Shown here in pieces: positions 20,374 to 29,896 of a stretch of 64,000 bases of DNA (position 1 is its first letter; every line of letters starts with the position of its first letter). The notes under the pieces are model-generated. The model saw only the letters and a list, made by a program, of their open reading frames with translations. It was not told the DNA's origin and did no database searches. The position numbers and the translations under genes were made by a program. The DNA comes from Shewanella piezotolerans WP3 (lineage in GTDB: Bacteria > Pseudomonadota > Gammaproteobacteria > Enterobacterales > Shewanellaceae). Location: assembly GCF_000014885.1 (NCBI RefSeq), contig NC_011566.1, forward strand, positions 2,709,501 to 2,773,500, given 5' to 3'.

Positions 20374-22368
20374 TCAAGAAAGCGTAAACTTACTGACCTG
20401 TTTCGCAACATCGTTTGAGCCGTTGACTAACTCATTAGTGAGGACCTGTAGCTCATCTGCAATGGCATGAGTTTGCACATAGATCTCACTGATTTTCAAT
20501 GCATTCTGGTTCACTTCTTCTGCCACAGCGCTTTGTTCATGGGTGGCAGCAGCTATCTGTTCATTCATACTGTCGATAACACCAACATGAGTTACAATTT
20601 TTTTAAGTTCAGTGCTTACCTTTTCCGCCTCTGCTACACTTTCTCCAGCCTGCTTTGTGCCCCGGTCCATCGCATTAACCGCAACATTAGCGCCAGAGCT
20701 TAAGCGCTCAGTCATCTCTTTGATATCGCCTGTTGCAGTTTGAGCTCGTTGCGCAAGGTTTCTCACTTCATCGGCAACCACCGCAAATCCACGCCCCATT
20801 TCACCAGCGCGAGCGGCTTCAATTGCAGCATTCAGTGCTAAAAGGTTGGTTTGTTCTGCAATACCGCTAATTACATCAGAAACTGCAACAATACCCTGAA
20901 TATCTTGCTCTAACGCCTGTAATGCAGTTGCTGAATCATTGATTTCATTAGCTAACAAACCTATTGCGACACTCGACCGACCGACCTCTTCATTACCCTC
21001 TTGGGCTTCGAGATTCGCTTCAGTTGAAGCGTTTGAAGCATTTTCGGCATTCTCTGCAATTTCAGCAACCGTCGCACTCATCTCTGTCATTGCCGATGCG
21101 ACCTGCTCCGCTTCGCTATGCCCTAGTTGTACATCACTTTTTAGCTGGTTAGAGTGTTGCTCTAACTTCTCAATCGCCCTAAATAAAACGTTAGAGTTGT
21201 TTTGAACGTGTGCTATCACTTTTTCAAAGTCGTTCATCATTCCGTTAAAAGCTTTTGCTAAGACACCAAATTCGTCATCGCTGTGTTGAACGATTCTGAC
21301 ACTTAAATCAAAATTCTCTCTCGCAAGAGTCATACTACGTTGGATGTTTGCCACACTATTGTGAATAAAGCGTATCACTGACATCGAAACAAAAATCACC
21401 AAACTTGCTACCAAGAGTAAAACAGCTAACGTTATATAAAAATGTTTAGTTGCAACATTGAGCCTAGCTTTTGTCACTGCCATCAATTCATTAGATAAAC
21501 CTTGTTCAAACTGGCTTAACAGCTCTATTCGTTGTGTAGAAGTCTGAAACCACCTTTCAGGCTGTTGTTGCTTCAACTGCTGCGGGTTTTGACTAAAACC
21601 TATCGCTCTATAGTCTGTAACTTCTTTGAATGCTGGATTGTTTAATAGCTGATGGTACTCAGTATAATTTTGCGGTTCAGTTAATGCTAGAAAACGTTCT
21701 TGATACGCTTCTTGCTCAGAAACTAGGGTAACAAAGCGGCGGTAAGTCCCCATTTTAAAGGTGTCATTACCAAACGTTGAACTGAGTACCGCTCTTTCAA
21801 TACCTGCGCGCTCTTTCATCTGTAAGAAAGCTGAGAAAGCGGCAGCCTTTATTGCTATCTGCTGATTGGCACCTTGCTTAGCGGTTAGATCGACAATACT
21901 TAGTAACTCTTTATTTAACTCAGTATAGAAAGCAACTTCTTCAGCGACACTAATAGACAGAGCGTGTACCTGTCTTCTTACATCAGGGATTTGCGCGATT
22001 AATGCGTTAGTTTTGCGGATCTCAGCAATAAACTCATTTGGCAGTGTATTACCTTCAAGAAACAGCTCAAAAGTGCGAATAAGTTCGTCAGTATCTTGTT
22101 GCTGCGCAGGTAGTGTTGCGTTAAAAGCCTTACCGTTAGAGCCAATAAAACCGGCACTCATACCGCGTTCCTTTTGGATTTCATGTACCATACTACTATT
22201 GGCGACCGCGAGTTCGCTTAACACTAATACTTGATCTAACTGTTTGGTTAATTTGTATTGTTCTAAGGCATAAAGCCCGCCAAAGACAATTGATGCAAAT
22301 AAAGAAGGGGCGATAACAATAAAAAATTTATACTTTAACGAAAGGTTGCCGAGCCAATTCCATTTCAT
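20374..22368 (-). CDS. Methyl-accepting chemotaxis protein with NIT sensor domain
   Basis: 664 residues. Transmembrane helices at about 13-32 and 310-335 frame a periplasmic domain of roughly 275 residues. It carries HEIQKERGMSAGFIGSNG and MKERAGIERAVLSSTFG, the two typical segments of the nitrate/nitrite-sensing NIT domain. A HAMP domain follows, then the signalling hairpin with EQTNLLALNAAIEAARAGE and GRGFAVVADEVRNLA. No CheR-binding pentapeptide is seen at the C-terminus (VSKFTLS). Predicted role: taxis, possibly to nitrate or nitrite; ligand inferred from the domain only. Monocistronic. Confidence 0.92.
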   Translation of the reverse strand: MKWNWLGNLSLKYKFFIVIAPSLFASIVFGGLYALEQYKLTKQLDQVLVLSELAVANSSMVHEIQKERGMSAGFIGSNGKAFNATLPAQQQDTDELIRTFELFLEGNTLPNEFIAEIRKTNALIAQIPDVRRQVHALSISVAEEVAFYTELNKELLSIVDLTAKQGANQQIAIKAAAFSAFLQMKERAGIERAVLSSTFGNDTFKMGTYRRFVTLVSEQEAYQERFLALTEPQNYTEYHQLLNNPAFKEVTDYRAIGFSQNPQQLKQQQPERWFQTSTQRIELLSQFEQGLSNELMAVTKARLNVATKHFYITLAVLLLVASLVIFVSMSVIRFIHNSVANIQRSMTLARENFDLSVRIVQHSDDEFGVLAKAFNGMMNDFEKVIAHVQNNSNVLFRAIEKLEQHSNQLKSDVQLGHSEAEQVASAMTEMSATVAEIAENAENASNASTEANLEAQEGNEEVGRSSVAIGLLANEINDSATALQALEQDIQGIVAVSDVISGIAEQTNLLALNAAIEAARAGEMGRGFAVVADEVRNLAQRAQTATGDIKEMTERLSSGANVAVNAMDRGTKQAGESVAEAEKVSTELKKIVTHVGVIDSMNEQIAAATHEQSAVAEEVNQNALKISEIYVQTHAIADELQVLTNELVNGSNDVAKQVSKFTLS

Positions 22369-22456
22369 TCGTGAGCCTTTAAGTTGTTAAATCAAATTAG
22401 TGGCTAGGATAAACTATACAAGCAGGAGGTAAACAGTCGTTTGATAAAATTCCCAC

Positions 22457-22485
22457 AAAAAAAGCCTGCTATTGCAGGCTTTTTA
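22457..22485 (-). terminator. Terminator of nadA
   Basis: AAAGCCTGC (22461-22469) pairs with GCAGGCTTT (22474-22482) around TATT; A run on the left supplies the minus-strand U tract. It lies about 70 bases beyond the nadA stop. Confidence 0.85.
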
Positions 22486-22552
22486 ATCATCATCGAATCC
22501 GTTGTGATCTAGATCAAAAATACATGATTACTTTGACATTACTTAACAATTA

Positions 22553-23620
22553 TTAAGCATTGCCTTTTACCTTCATATTCAACTCTTTTGCGAAATTTAA
22601 CATACGATCCAGCGGCTTTAACGCATCAAGCCTAAGGTTTTCATCAACAAATATTTCATGATGCTGTTGTGCGTCAATCTCTAATGAACTTTCTATGGCT
22701 TTTAAGCCGTTCATCGCCATCCATGGGCAATGTGCACAGCTTTTACACGTTGCGCCATTACCACCTGTTGGCGCTTCAATCAGCACCTTATTAGGCGCCG
22801 CTTGCTGCATTTTATAGAAAATGCCTCTGTCAGTTGCAACGATGAACTTGTCATTATCCATTGTCTGAGCGGCTTTAATCAATTGACTGGTAGAGCCGAC
22901 AGCATCAGCTAATTCAACCACACTTGCTGGAGATTCAGGATGAACCAAAACAGCGGCCGTTGGATGTAGTTTCTTCAGTTCGGTTAATGCTTTCGCTTTA
23001 AACTCGTCATGTACAATACATTCGCCTTGCCACATCAACATCTCTGCGCCAGTTTCTTTGGCAATGTAACTGCCTAAATGACGGTCTGGCCCCCAGATTA
23101 TTTTCTTTCCCTCACTATCAAGGTGTTCAACTATTTCCAGAGCAATGCTAGAAGTGACCACCCAATCTGCACGCGCTTTCACTGCAGCGGATGTATTGGC
23201 ATAAACCACGACAGTGTGATCTGGATGTGCATCGCAAAACTCGCTAAAGGTTTCTATTGGGCAACCGATATCTAACGAACAGGTAGCATCAAGTGTTGGC
23301 ATCAACACTGTTTTTTCTGGACTTAGAATTTTTGAAGTCTCACCCATAAATTTCACGCCAGCAACGATAAGTGTTTTTGCTGAGTGATCTCGCCCAAAAC
23401 GTGCCATCTCTAGGGAATCTGAAACACAGCCGCCAGTTTCTTCAGCAAGTGCTTGAATTTCTGGATCAGTATAGTAATGAGCAACCAGTACCGCATTACG
23501 CTCTTTTAGCAGTTGTTTTATACGTGCTTTCGATTGCTCTTTTTCTATATCAGATAAAGGCATAGGCTTAGGCGGGAATGGATAGTCAATAGTTTCAATA
23601 CTTGGGACGAACGCGCTCAT
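22553..23620 (-). CDS. nadA: Quinolinate synthase
   Basis: 355 residues, long-form NadA. Makes quinolinate from iminoaspartate and dihydroxyacetone phosphate in NAD biosynthesis. The [4Fe-4S] ligands are visible as the cysteine in TGGCVSDS, that in the [10 protein letters not shown] segment and the C-terminal [19 protein letters not shown] near residue 45 is the substrate-binding signature. Monocistronic with a terminator. Confidence 0.96.
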   Translation of the reverse strand: MSAFVPSIETIDYPFPPKPMPLSDIEKEQSKARIKQLLKERNAVLVAHYYTDPEIQALAEETGGCVSDSLEMARFGRDHSAKTLIVAGVKFMGETSKILSPEKTVLMPTLDATCSLDIGCPIETFSEFCDAHPDHTVVVYANTSAAVKARADWVVTSSIALEIVEHLDSEGKKIIWGPDRHLGSYIAKETGAEMLMWQGECIVHDEFKAKALTELKKLHPTAAVLVHPESPASVVELADAVGSTSQLIKAAQTMDNDKFIVATDRGIFYKMQQAAPNKVLIEAPTGGNGATCKSCAHCPWMAMNGLKAIESSLEIDAQQHHEIFVDENLRLDALKPLDRMLNFAKELNMKVKGNA

Positions 23621-23805
23621 ACAACAACCAAAGGCAATAACAGATTAGCGGAATTATACGGAATAGTTCACAAATTGAAAACTCTTTATCCTTATTCTAT
23701 TTTTCTATTATTCCAATCACTATTTAACTTACTTCAAAACCTCTAAGGTCTCCCGAAACGACCAAATATTTATCCGAATATGAATTTAGTATTGCCTTTA
23801 AGCAA

Positions 23806-23836
23806 ATAAAAAAGGTGCTTTAATAAGCACCTTCTA
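23806..23836 (-). terminator. Terminator of bkd operon
   Basis: AAGGTGCTT (23812-23820) pairs with AAGCACCTT (23825-23833) around TAAT; the A run at 23806-23813 becomes the U tract after the E2 gene. Confidence 0.87.
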
Positions 23837-23860
23837 TACGGTTAACAGACACGACAAGGA

Positions 23861-25402
23861 TTACTGCATTGCCAGTAGCATCTCTTGAGGTTGCTCTAGG
23901 TATAGCTTCCACAAGTTACAGAAACGCGCAATGGTGCCGCCATCAATCACTCTGTGATCGCCAGACCAACTTACTTGCATGATCTTACGCGCTTCAACTT
24001 CTCCAGCAGCATTAAATCTTGGCAATACCTGCAACTTACCAAGCGCTACAATGGCAACTTCTGGTTTATTGATAATAGGTGTTGCGACTGTTCCGCCTAA
24101 GGCCCCAATATTTGAAATTGAAATACTGCCACCTTTAAGGTCGCTAGGTGATACACGTCCGCTACGAGCAGCTGTCGTTAAACGGGTGATATCTGCTGCA
24201 ATCTCCAAAATAGTTTTATTTTGTACATCTTTTACATTCGGTACTAACAGTCCTACTTTAGAGTCAACTGCCATGCCTATGTTATGACTGCTTAGGAATG
24301 TCTGTTCGCTACAGTCAGCATTCACTTGGCTATTCATATCAGGGAATTGAGTGAGAGCTAGCGACATAGATTTCATAAAGAATGGCATCATAGTGAGCTT
24401 TAACTCATCAGTAGAATACTTTTTCTTCATGCTTTCACGCAGCGCAACTAATTCAGTCAGGTCAAACTCTTCACAATAGGTGAAATGCGGAATGGTTGAC
24501 ACAGATTCTGTCATCATTCTTGCCATTACAGCGCGTACACCTTTAATAGGCTCTACGCGATCTGTAGTAACATTTGGCTTATCGTTTGACGTTGGCGAAG
24601 CAGCTTGCTCTTGTTGGCTCACAACAGCAACAGGCGACTGATGACGTTCTATATCTTCTTTAAATACACGACCATTCTTACCAGTACCTTTAACCGAAGC
24701 GATATCGATATCAAGAGTACGAGCTAAACGGCGCACTGCAGGACTTGCAAGCGCTTTACCTTGTGAAGCAGGCTCAACTTTCTGACTAACTTGTTTACTT
24801 TCCGATTCTGTAGTAGCGGTACTTTCGACTACAACAGCCGTTTGCGACTCCACTTCGATCGCAAATAGCGGTGCATGTACTTTCGCTAACTGGCCTTTAC
24901 GGTAATGCAGTTTGGCGATTTTACCGTTCTTAATTGCTGGGATTTGAACCAACGCTTTATCTGTCATAACATCAGCGATTGGCTGATCTTCAACCACGGT
25001 GTCACCTTCGCTTACTAACCATTCAACTAATTCACACTCTACAATTCCTTCACCAATATCTGGTAACAGAAACTCTTCAATCGTGACGCCAGCAGATGTT
25101 ACTGAAACAGGTTGAGTGATTTCTGGTTGCTCAGTTACCTCTGCAGTCTCTACTGGAGCAGAACCACCAACGTCAACTGAGTATAAAGGTTGATGCACGA
25201 TTGCAATTTCACCTTTAGCATAATGAAGTTTTGCTATGGTTCCAGCGTAAGGCGCTGGAATTTGTACTAGCGCTTTGTCTGTCATTACATCAGCAATTGG
25301 CTGATCTTCTGTGACAACATCGCCCTCTTGCACTAACCACTCAACGAGTTCGCATTCAACTACGCCTTCACCGATATCAGGCAGAATAAATTCTTTAATC
25401 AT
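23861..25402 (-). CDS. bkdB: Branched-chain 2-oxoacid dehydrogenase E2 (lipoamide acyltransferase)
   Basis: 513 residues. Two lipoyl domains, each with the lipoylation lysine in VMTDKALVQIPA (about residues 1-77 and 106-183); a peripheral-subunit binding domain with ASPAVRRLARTLDIDI and GTGKNGRVFKEDI; then the acyltransferase core with the catalytic SGDHRVIDGG near the C-terminus. Transfers branched acyl groups to CoA. Last gene of the three-gene operon, nine bases after E1 beta. No E3 (lipoamide dehydrogenase) is present here, so it must be supplied from elsewhere. Confidence 0.92.
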   Translation of the reverse strand: MIKEFILPDIGEGVVECELVEWLVQEGDVVTEDQPIADVMTDKALVQIPAPYAGTIAKLHYAKGEIAIVHQPLYSVDVGGSAPVETAEVTEQPEITQPVSVTSAGVTIEEFLLPDIGEGIVECELVEWLVSEGDTVVEDQPIADVMTDKALVQIPAIKNGKIAKLHYRKGQLAKVHAPLFAIEVESQTAVVVESTATTESESKQVSQKVEPASQGKALASPAVRRLARTLDIDIASVKGTGKNGRVFKEDIERHQSPVAVVSQQEQAASPTSNDKPNVTTDRVEPIKGVRAVMARMMTESVSTIPHFTYCEEFDLTELVALRESMKKKYSTDELKLTMMPFFMKSMSLALTQFPDMNSQVNADCSEQTFLSSHNIGMAVDSKVGLLVPNVKDVQNKTILEIAADITRLTTAARSGRVSPSDLKGGSISISNIGALGGTVATPIINKPEVAIVALGKLQVLPRFNAAGEVEARKIMQVSWSGDHRVIDGGTIARFCNLWKLYLEQPQEMLLAMQ

Positions 25403-25411
25403 GGCGAGCTC

Positions 25412-26389
25412 CTAAAATTTAACCGATGCTTTAATCGCTTCAAAGGTTTTCAAAGCATCCGGCATATACTCTTTTTCATGGATCAACGGATAGGGAGTAT
25501 CCAAACCACAAACTCGTGCGATCGGTGATTCAAGGTATAAGAAACATTCCTCTTGAATCGTAGCCGCTATTTCACCGGCAAACCCACCGGTTAACGGTGC
25601 TTCATGGTTAATGAGTAATCGGCCTGTCTTTTTAACTGAAGCCGCAACTGTATCAACGTCCCACGGTGATAAGGTGCGCAGATCGATCACCTCACATGAA
25701 ATGCCTTTCTTTGCTGCCATATCTGCAGCGTTCTCAAGAATTTCCATCTGTGCGCCCCAGCCTAACAAGGTGATATCTGTACCCTGCCGAACAACTTCAG
25801 CTTTACCCAATTCGATTTCAAAATCACCGTCAGGTACTTCACCTACGGAGGCACGGTAAAGTCGTTTGGGTTCGAAAAATATGACTGGATTTTTATCTCG
25901 TATAGAAGCAATCAACAAACCTTTGGCTTGCTCAGGGTTACGAGGAATAACCACTTTAAGTCCTGGCGTTTGGGTGAAGTAGGCTTCAGGTGATTGAGAA
26001 TGATAATGACCGCCAGCGATACCGCCGCCATAAGGTGTGCGGAAAGTTAATCCACCGACATCAAACTCATTGCCACTGCGGTAGCGGAATTTTGCGCTTT
26101 CGTTGACAATCTGATCGATTGCCGGAAAGATATAATCTGCAAATTGTATTTCAGCGACTGCAGTCATACCATTGGATGCGAGTCCATTTGCAAAACCAGC
26201 GATACCTTGTTCTGTTAGTGGGGTATTAAAGCAGCGATCACGACCAAACTTTTCTTGTAGGCCCGAAGTTGCTCTGAAAACACCGCCAAAATGACCGACG
26301 TCTTCACCAAATACCATCATTTTTTTATCAGCTTCCATTTCCGAGCTCAGGGCTTCGTTAATGGCTTGCAACATATTCATCTCTGCCAC
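25412..26389 (-). CDS. bkdA2: Branched-chain 2-oxoacid dehydrogenase E1 beta
   Basis: 325 residues, transketolase-type pyrimidine-binding domain followed by a C-terminal domain. [18 protein letters not shown] holds the conserved Glu that activates thiamine diphosphate. The other conserved blocks are [16 protein letters not shown] and [19 protein letters not shown]. Pairs with E1 alpha as an alpha2beta2 decarboxylase acting on 2-oxoacids from Val, Leu and Ile. Starts three bases after the E1 alpha stop, so translation is coupled. Confidence 0.93.
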   Translation of the reverse strand: MAEMNMLQAINEALSSEMEADKKMMVFGEDVGHFGGVFRATSGLQEKFGRDRCFNTPLTEQGIAGFANGLASNGMTAVAEIQFADYIFPAIDQIVNESAKFRYRSGNEFDVGGLTFRTPYGGGIAGGHYHSQSPEAYFTQTPGLKVVIPRNPEQAKGLLIASIRDKNPVIFFEPKRLYRASVGEVPDGDFEIELGKAEVVRQGTDITLLGWGAQMEILENAADMAAKKGISCEVIDLRTLSPWDVDTVAASVKKTGRLLINHEAPLTGGFAGEIAATIQEECFLYLESPIARVCGLDTPYPLIHEKEYMPDALKTFEAIKASVKF

Positions 26390-26392
26390 AGC

Positions 26393-27571
26393 TTAGATTC
26401 TCCCTGCGCTTTTTGGATAGGCTTCTGGATACTTTTTGATATGTGACTTTAGATCAGCTAACTGTTTTTCAAGAATAGGCGTTGGCTTGTCATACACATC
26501 TTGAATAAGTTCATCTAAGTGCGGTAACGGCACCTTTTCAGCAACTTTAAGTTCGGCTAACACTTCTTCACGATATTTGACATATAGATCAGCATCTTGT
26601 TTCTCGTTTAACCATCCTTTGTTGATCATCCATAACTTAAAACGTTTTACAGGATCATGCTGCTGCCACTTTGCTTCTTCGTCTTTTGAACGATAGCCCG
26701 ACGGATCATCTGATGAAGAGTGTGCGCCTAAACGATAAGTCATCGCTTCAATAAGAACTGGCGCATTGTTATCTAACGCATAAGCCCGCGCTTGTTGTGT
26801 AGCTGCCAATACCGCAAGCATATCGTTGCCATCAACACGAATAGTGTGCATGCCGTAGCCTGGACCACGACTCGCTATACCGTTACCAGAAAACTGCTCT
26901 TCAGTTGGCGTGGAAATAGCGTAACCGTTGTTACGGCAGAAAAAGATTACTGGCGAGTTAAGGACTGCCGCCATATTAAGACCGGCATGAAAGTCTCCCT
27001 CTGAAGCTGCACCTTCACCAAAATAACAAATAGCAATGTTACGCTTTTTTTGCATTTTCAAACTATAAGCAACACCAGTTGCCTGTGGGATCTGCGTCGC
27101 TAGCGGCGAAGAGATGGTCTGGTAGTTAAGTGCTTCGCTGCCGTAATGAATCGGCATTTGACGACCTTTGCCCAAATCTTTTTCGTTGCTGAACATTTGG
27201 TTCATAAACTGTTCAGTCGTGAATCCCCGATAGCGCAGCGCTGCATGTTCACGGTATTGGGCTAAAATAACATCACCGTCATCAAGCGCTGCGGTACTAC
27301 CAATAATTGAGGCTTCTTCACCCGTACATGTCATATAAAAACTAATTCGCCCTTGACGCTGCGCACCCAACATACGCTCGTCGATAACCCGCGTAAATAC
27401 GCAAGTATCATGGATCTTATTAGCTAAATCTTCATCTATGACAGGCAATACTGCTCCCTCATAGGCGGTACCATCTGCTTGTAATACTTTAAGGATGGGG
27501 ATCGCGATAGCATTTTTATCTAAAAAACTTACACGATGGACAGTCTCAGCATTTGTTGTTGCGTTGCTCAT
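26393..27571 (-). CDS. bkdA1: Branched-chain 2-oxoacid dehydrogenase E1 alpha
   Basis: 392 residues. Thiamine diphosphate-binding motif GEGAASEGDFHAGLN...FFCRNNGYAIS (GDG-type, ending NN) is clear, and the phosphorylation-loop-like YRLGAHSSSDDPSGYR follows. The closest matches by motif are the branched-chain rather than pyruvate enzymes, because of the E1 alpha plus E1 beta split and the partner E2. First gene of the operon; about 77 bases upstream lies a perfect 14-base palindrome resembling a LiuR operator. Confidence 0.92.
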   Translation of the reverse strand: MSNATTNAETVHRVSFLDKNAIAIPILKVLQADGTAYEGAVLPVIDEDLANKIHDTCVFTRVIDERMLGAQRQGRISFYMTCTGEEASIIGSTAALDDGDVILAQYREHAALRYRGFTTEQFMNQMFSNEKDLGKGRQMPIHYGSEALNYQTISSPLATQIPQATGVAYSLKMQKKRNIAICYFGEGAASEGDFHAGLNMAAVLNSPVIFFCRNNGYAISTPTEEQFSGNGIASRGPGYGMHTIRVDGNDMLAVLAATQQARAYALDNNAPVLIEAMTYRLGAHSSSDDPSGYRSKDEEAKWQQHDPVKRFKLWMINKGWLNEKQDADLYVKYREEVLAELKVAEKVPLPHLDELIQDVYDKPTPILEKQLADLKSHIKKYPEAYPKSAGRI

Positions 27572-27647
27572 AATGTGCTCTTGTTATTTATGATGCTTCC
27601 AAATGTCAAAAAGAAGCATCTATCTATTCTAATACGCGGGAAGAACA

Positions 27648-27661
27648 TTACGTTAACGTAA
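27648..27661 (-). promoter_or_regulatory. LiuR-like operator upstream of bkdA1
   Basis: TTACGTTAACGTAA is a perfect 14-base palindrome lying 77 bases before the bkdA1 start codon. It agrees with the motif described for LiuR, the MerR-family regulator of branched-chain amino acid catabolism in gammaproteobacteria. Assignment is by motif recall and by the identity of the downstream operon; no liuR gene is in this window. Confidence 0.65.
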
Positions 27662-27754
27662 ACTAACTCTCAATACTTCCCATCTCTCAAAAGACAACTA
27701 AGCGCTTCCTTGCATGTATATATTGGTTTACATGCACAGTTATTCAGTTTGAAT

Positions 27755-28792
27755 TTAGTCTAAATTGCTGTCGTCTGCAGTCTTTAACATCAGCACTGTA
27801 CGTTGACCCACTGGCACTTTGGCGTTAGGGAATACAATAGATTCAAACTCATGTTCAATCTTAACCGCCTTACCGCCCTCTTTCGCTAACGTATAACCTT
27901 TAGGAAACGCGGTAAAGTTTTCAACGTCATTAGTAAAATTGAATTCAAAGTCGTCAAAATGTTTGTTAACTGAACGGCAGACTTGATAAAGATTTAATCG
28001 TTTAAGGTCAAACTCTGGCAGTTGCAGATCTTTACCCGTCATCAACAAAGTCAACATCTCTTTCATGGCGATAAAACGCGTCATATCGTTCTGCCCCATC
28101 GGAAATACTTTTCCTAATTCGATGGTGAAGGCATCTGCTCGATAGTTCTCAGACGAGAAATAGCTAAAGGTTGTTGTCGGTTCATGATGGAACAATATGG
28201 TGTTTACGCCACAAGACTCAAGGAACATTATCTGCTCTCGACTGTACTTTCGACCCGGTCGATAAGGATATATAGCGAACTTTTCATGCTTTGAGCCGCG
28301 TATAGCTGTATGCAGATCATAGTGTATACGCTGCCTTTCACCGGACTGTGAGGCGTAAAACCTATCGACATATTGCTCTAACTTATGGGCTCGAATGCGC
28401 TCTGGATTACACAAACCTTCATCACGTGAATGTGCGCCATTAAACAAACGATTTAAATTCTCATCAATAAAGCGGGTACCATTATGAATAGCTGCAGGAT
28501 TACCAATTAGAAACATTACCCGCTGCGCCAGTGTTAACTCTTCGGACAAGATCTGAGTGATTAATGCATTACAAAGTTCGATCGGCGCAGTCTCATTGCC
28601 ATGCACCGCACAGGACAGCACTATATCTTTACTGTGCTTAGCCTGCTTTGGCGAAAACACAATAACGCCGGTATCCCACACTTCAACATGTGTATGCTCA
28701 CCTAAGTCAAATTCAAAGCTCTCAGAAAGATACTGAGGATGAGCCAACGTTAGTGCGAGAAAATCCTTAGACTGCTTCAATTCATGAAACAC
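27755..28792 (-). CDS. astE: Succinylglutamate desuccinylase
   Basis: 345 residues of the M14-like AstE/AspA zinc hydrolase family. [13 protein letters not shown] gives the zinc ligands H64 and E67; [10 protein letters not shown] gives the third His; [11 protein letters not shown] carries the general-base Glu. Last step of the AST arginine catabolic pathway, releasing glutamate and succinate. It is not linked to other ast genes here. It is transcribed in the same direction as bkd but 183 bases upstream of bkdA1, with the LiuR-like site between. Confidence 0.92.
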   Translation of the reverse strand: MFHELKQSKDFLALTLAHPQYLSESFEFDLGEHTHVEVWDTGVIVFSPKQAKHSKDIVLSCAVHGNETAPIELCNALITQILSEELTLAQRVMFLIGNPAAIHNGTRFIDENLNRLFNGAHSRDEGLCNPERIRAHKLEQYVDRFYASQSGERQRIHYDLHTAIRGSKHEKFAIYPYRPGRKYSREQIMFLESCGVNTILFHHEPTTTFSYFSSENYRADAFTIELGKVFPMGQNDMTRFIAMKEMLTLLMTGKDLQLPEFDLKRLNLYQVCRSVNKHFDDFEFNFTNDVENFTAFPKGYTLAKEGGKAVKIEHEFESIVFPNAKVPVGQRTVLMLKTADDSNLD

Positions 28793-29038
28793 AAATCACT
28801 CCTTATTTATACTTGTCAGTGCGCTGTACGTAAGTTTGATTATCCATTTAAACCAAGCCACCTCGGCGCTAATGCACTGGATATTAGCACGAAATATACC
28901 TCTAGCAGGCAACGAATTTACAGTCTTAGTTCAACAAGTAATCAGCTAGATTAATTTGTGCTTGCATTGCAACTAAACATAAAACACAATGAAGACATCT
29001 AGCCATCCAAACGGCTAACAATATTTTTAGGAGTCGAC

Positions 29039-29518
29039 ATGGCTTTAGCTACATTCGGTGCAGGTTGTTTTTGGGGTGTTGAATATTTTTTCAAGCAAGT
29101 AGACGGTGTGGCTAACTGTGTCTGTGGTTATATGGGTGGAGACAATCAATATTCATCATATGTAGACGTGAAAGCTGGAATTACTGGCCACGCTGAAGTC
29201 GTTCAAGTTGAATACGATCCAAGCAAGGTTTCTTTCAATACTCTGTTAGAAATATTCTGGCAAAACCATAACCCGACAACCGTAAATCAGCAGGGTGATG
29301 ATATCGGCGATCAATACCGTAGTAGTATATTTTTTCACGATACGTTACAACAGGAACAAGCACAGCTTGCAAAACAAGCGATAATAGACAGTAAAAAGTG
29401 GGGCAAGAAGCCAATAGTCACCGAAATTGTGCCTATTGAGCAATTCCATGAGGCAGAAAGTTATCATCAAGATTATCTCGCTAAGAACAACCTACCTAGC
29501 TGTCATATTAGCTTCTAA
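29039..29518 (+). CDS. msrA: Peptide methionine-S-sulfoxide reductase MsrA
   Basis: 159 residues. Catalytic GAGCFWGVEY near the N-terminus (C10), then GYMGGDNQYSSY and YRSSIFFHD, the classical MsrA blocks. Reduces the S-epimer of methionine sulfoxide in proteins with thioredoxin. Start preceded by AGGAG (29029-29033). Transcription would run through repeat element A before reaching the first visible terminator at 29853. Confidence 0.96.
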   Translation: MALATFGAGCFWGVEYFFKQVDGVANCVCGYMGGDNQYSSYVDVKAGITGHAEVVQVEYDPSKVSFNTLLEIFWQNHNPTTVNQQGDDIGDQYRSSIFFHDTLQQEQAQLAKQAIIDSKKWGKKPIVTEIVPIEQFHEAESYHQDYLAKNNLPSCHISF

Positions 29519-29560
29519 ACTGGGTATAGTTCACTCGATTACCTTTAAGATTAGCTGTTA

Positions 29561-29825
29561 TACCAATTGCATTAAAAGTTTGACCATTCAGCGGGAATTC
29601 AAAATGCTGTAGGCAAGTAGTGGGATTTGAGTTAATAGTTATTCTATATCCAAATCCTATAATGAAGCATACAACGTTTTGAAACCCGCACTTCGTGAGC
29701 ACCTCAGTCTTTCCACTTCTGCTTTGCATTGTCTTAAAAGGGAATGACCATTTCTTTACCAAAGCGCTTTGAATTGAAAAGACTGAGGGGGCTCTGAACT
29801 GGTCAAATACTTAATGCAATTGGTA
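29561..29825. mobile_element. MITE-like element, subfamily 1 (copy A)
   Basis: 265 bases between msrA and pgm. Ends are TACCAATTGCATTAA and its exact complement, extended imperfectly to about 27 bases through TTTGACCA. Flanked on both sides by TTA (29558-29560 and 29826-29828). Nearly identical, in opposite orientation, to copy B at 36360-36623. No coding capacity for a transposase, so any movement would need an enzyme in trans. Confidence 0.85.
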
Positions 29826-29852
29826 TTAATATTTTAAGCAAAAATATCTTAA

Positions 29853-29881
29853 AAAAAAGGCGCCATTTGGCGCCTTTTTTG
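29853..29881. terminator. Bidirectional terminator between msrA and pgm
   Basis: GGCGCC (29859-29864) pairs with GGCGCC (29869-29874) around ATTT, with eight A before and six T after. It lies immediately beyond repeat element A. Confidence 0.92.
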
Positions 29882-29896
29882 TTTACGAGTCTGATA

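Noticed and set aside
29508..29762. 84-codon minus-strand frame over repeat element A
   Set aside because: It straddles the element and its flank, has no family features and the element copy B does not preserve it.
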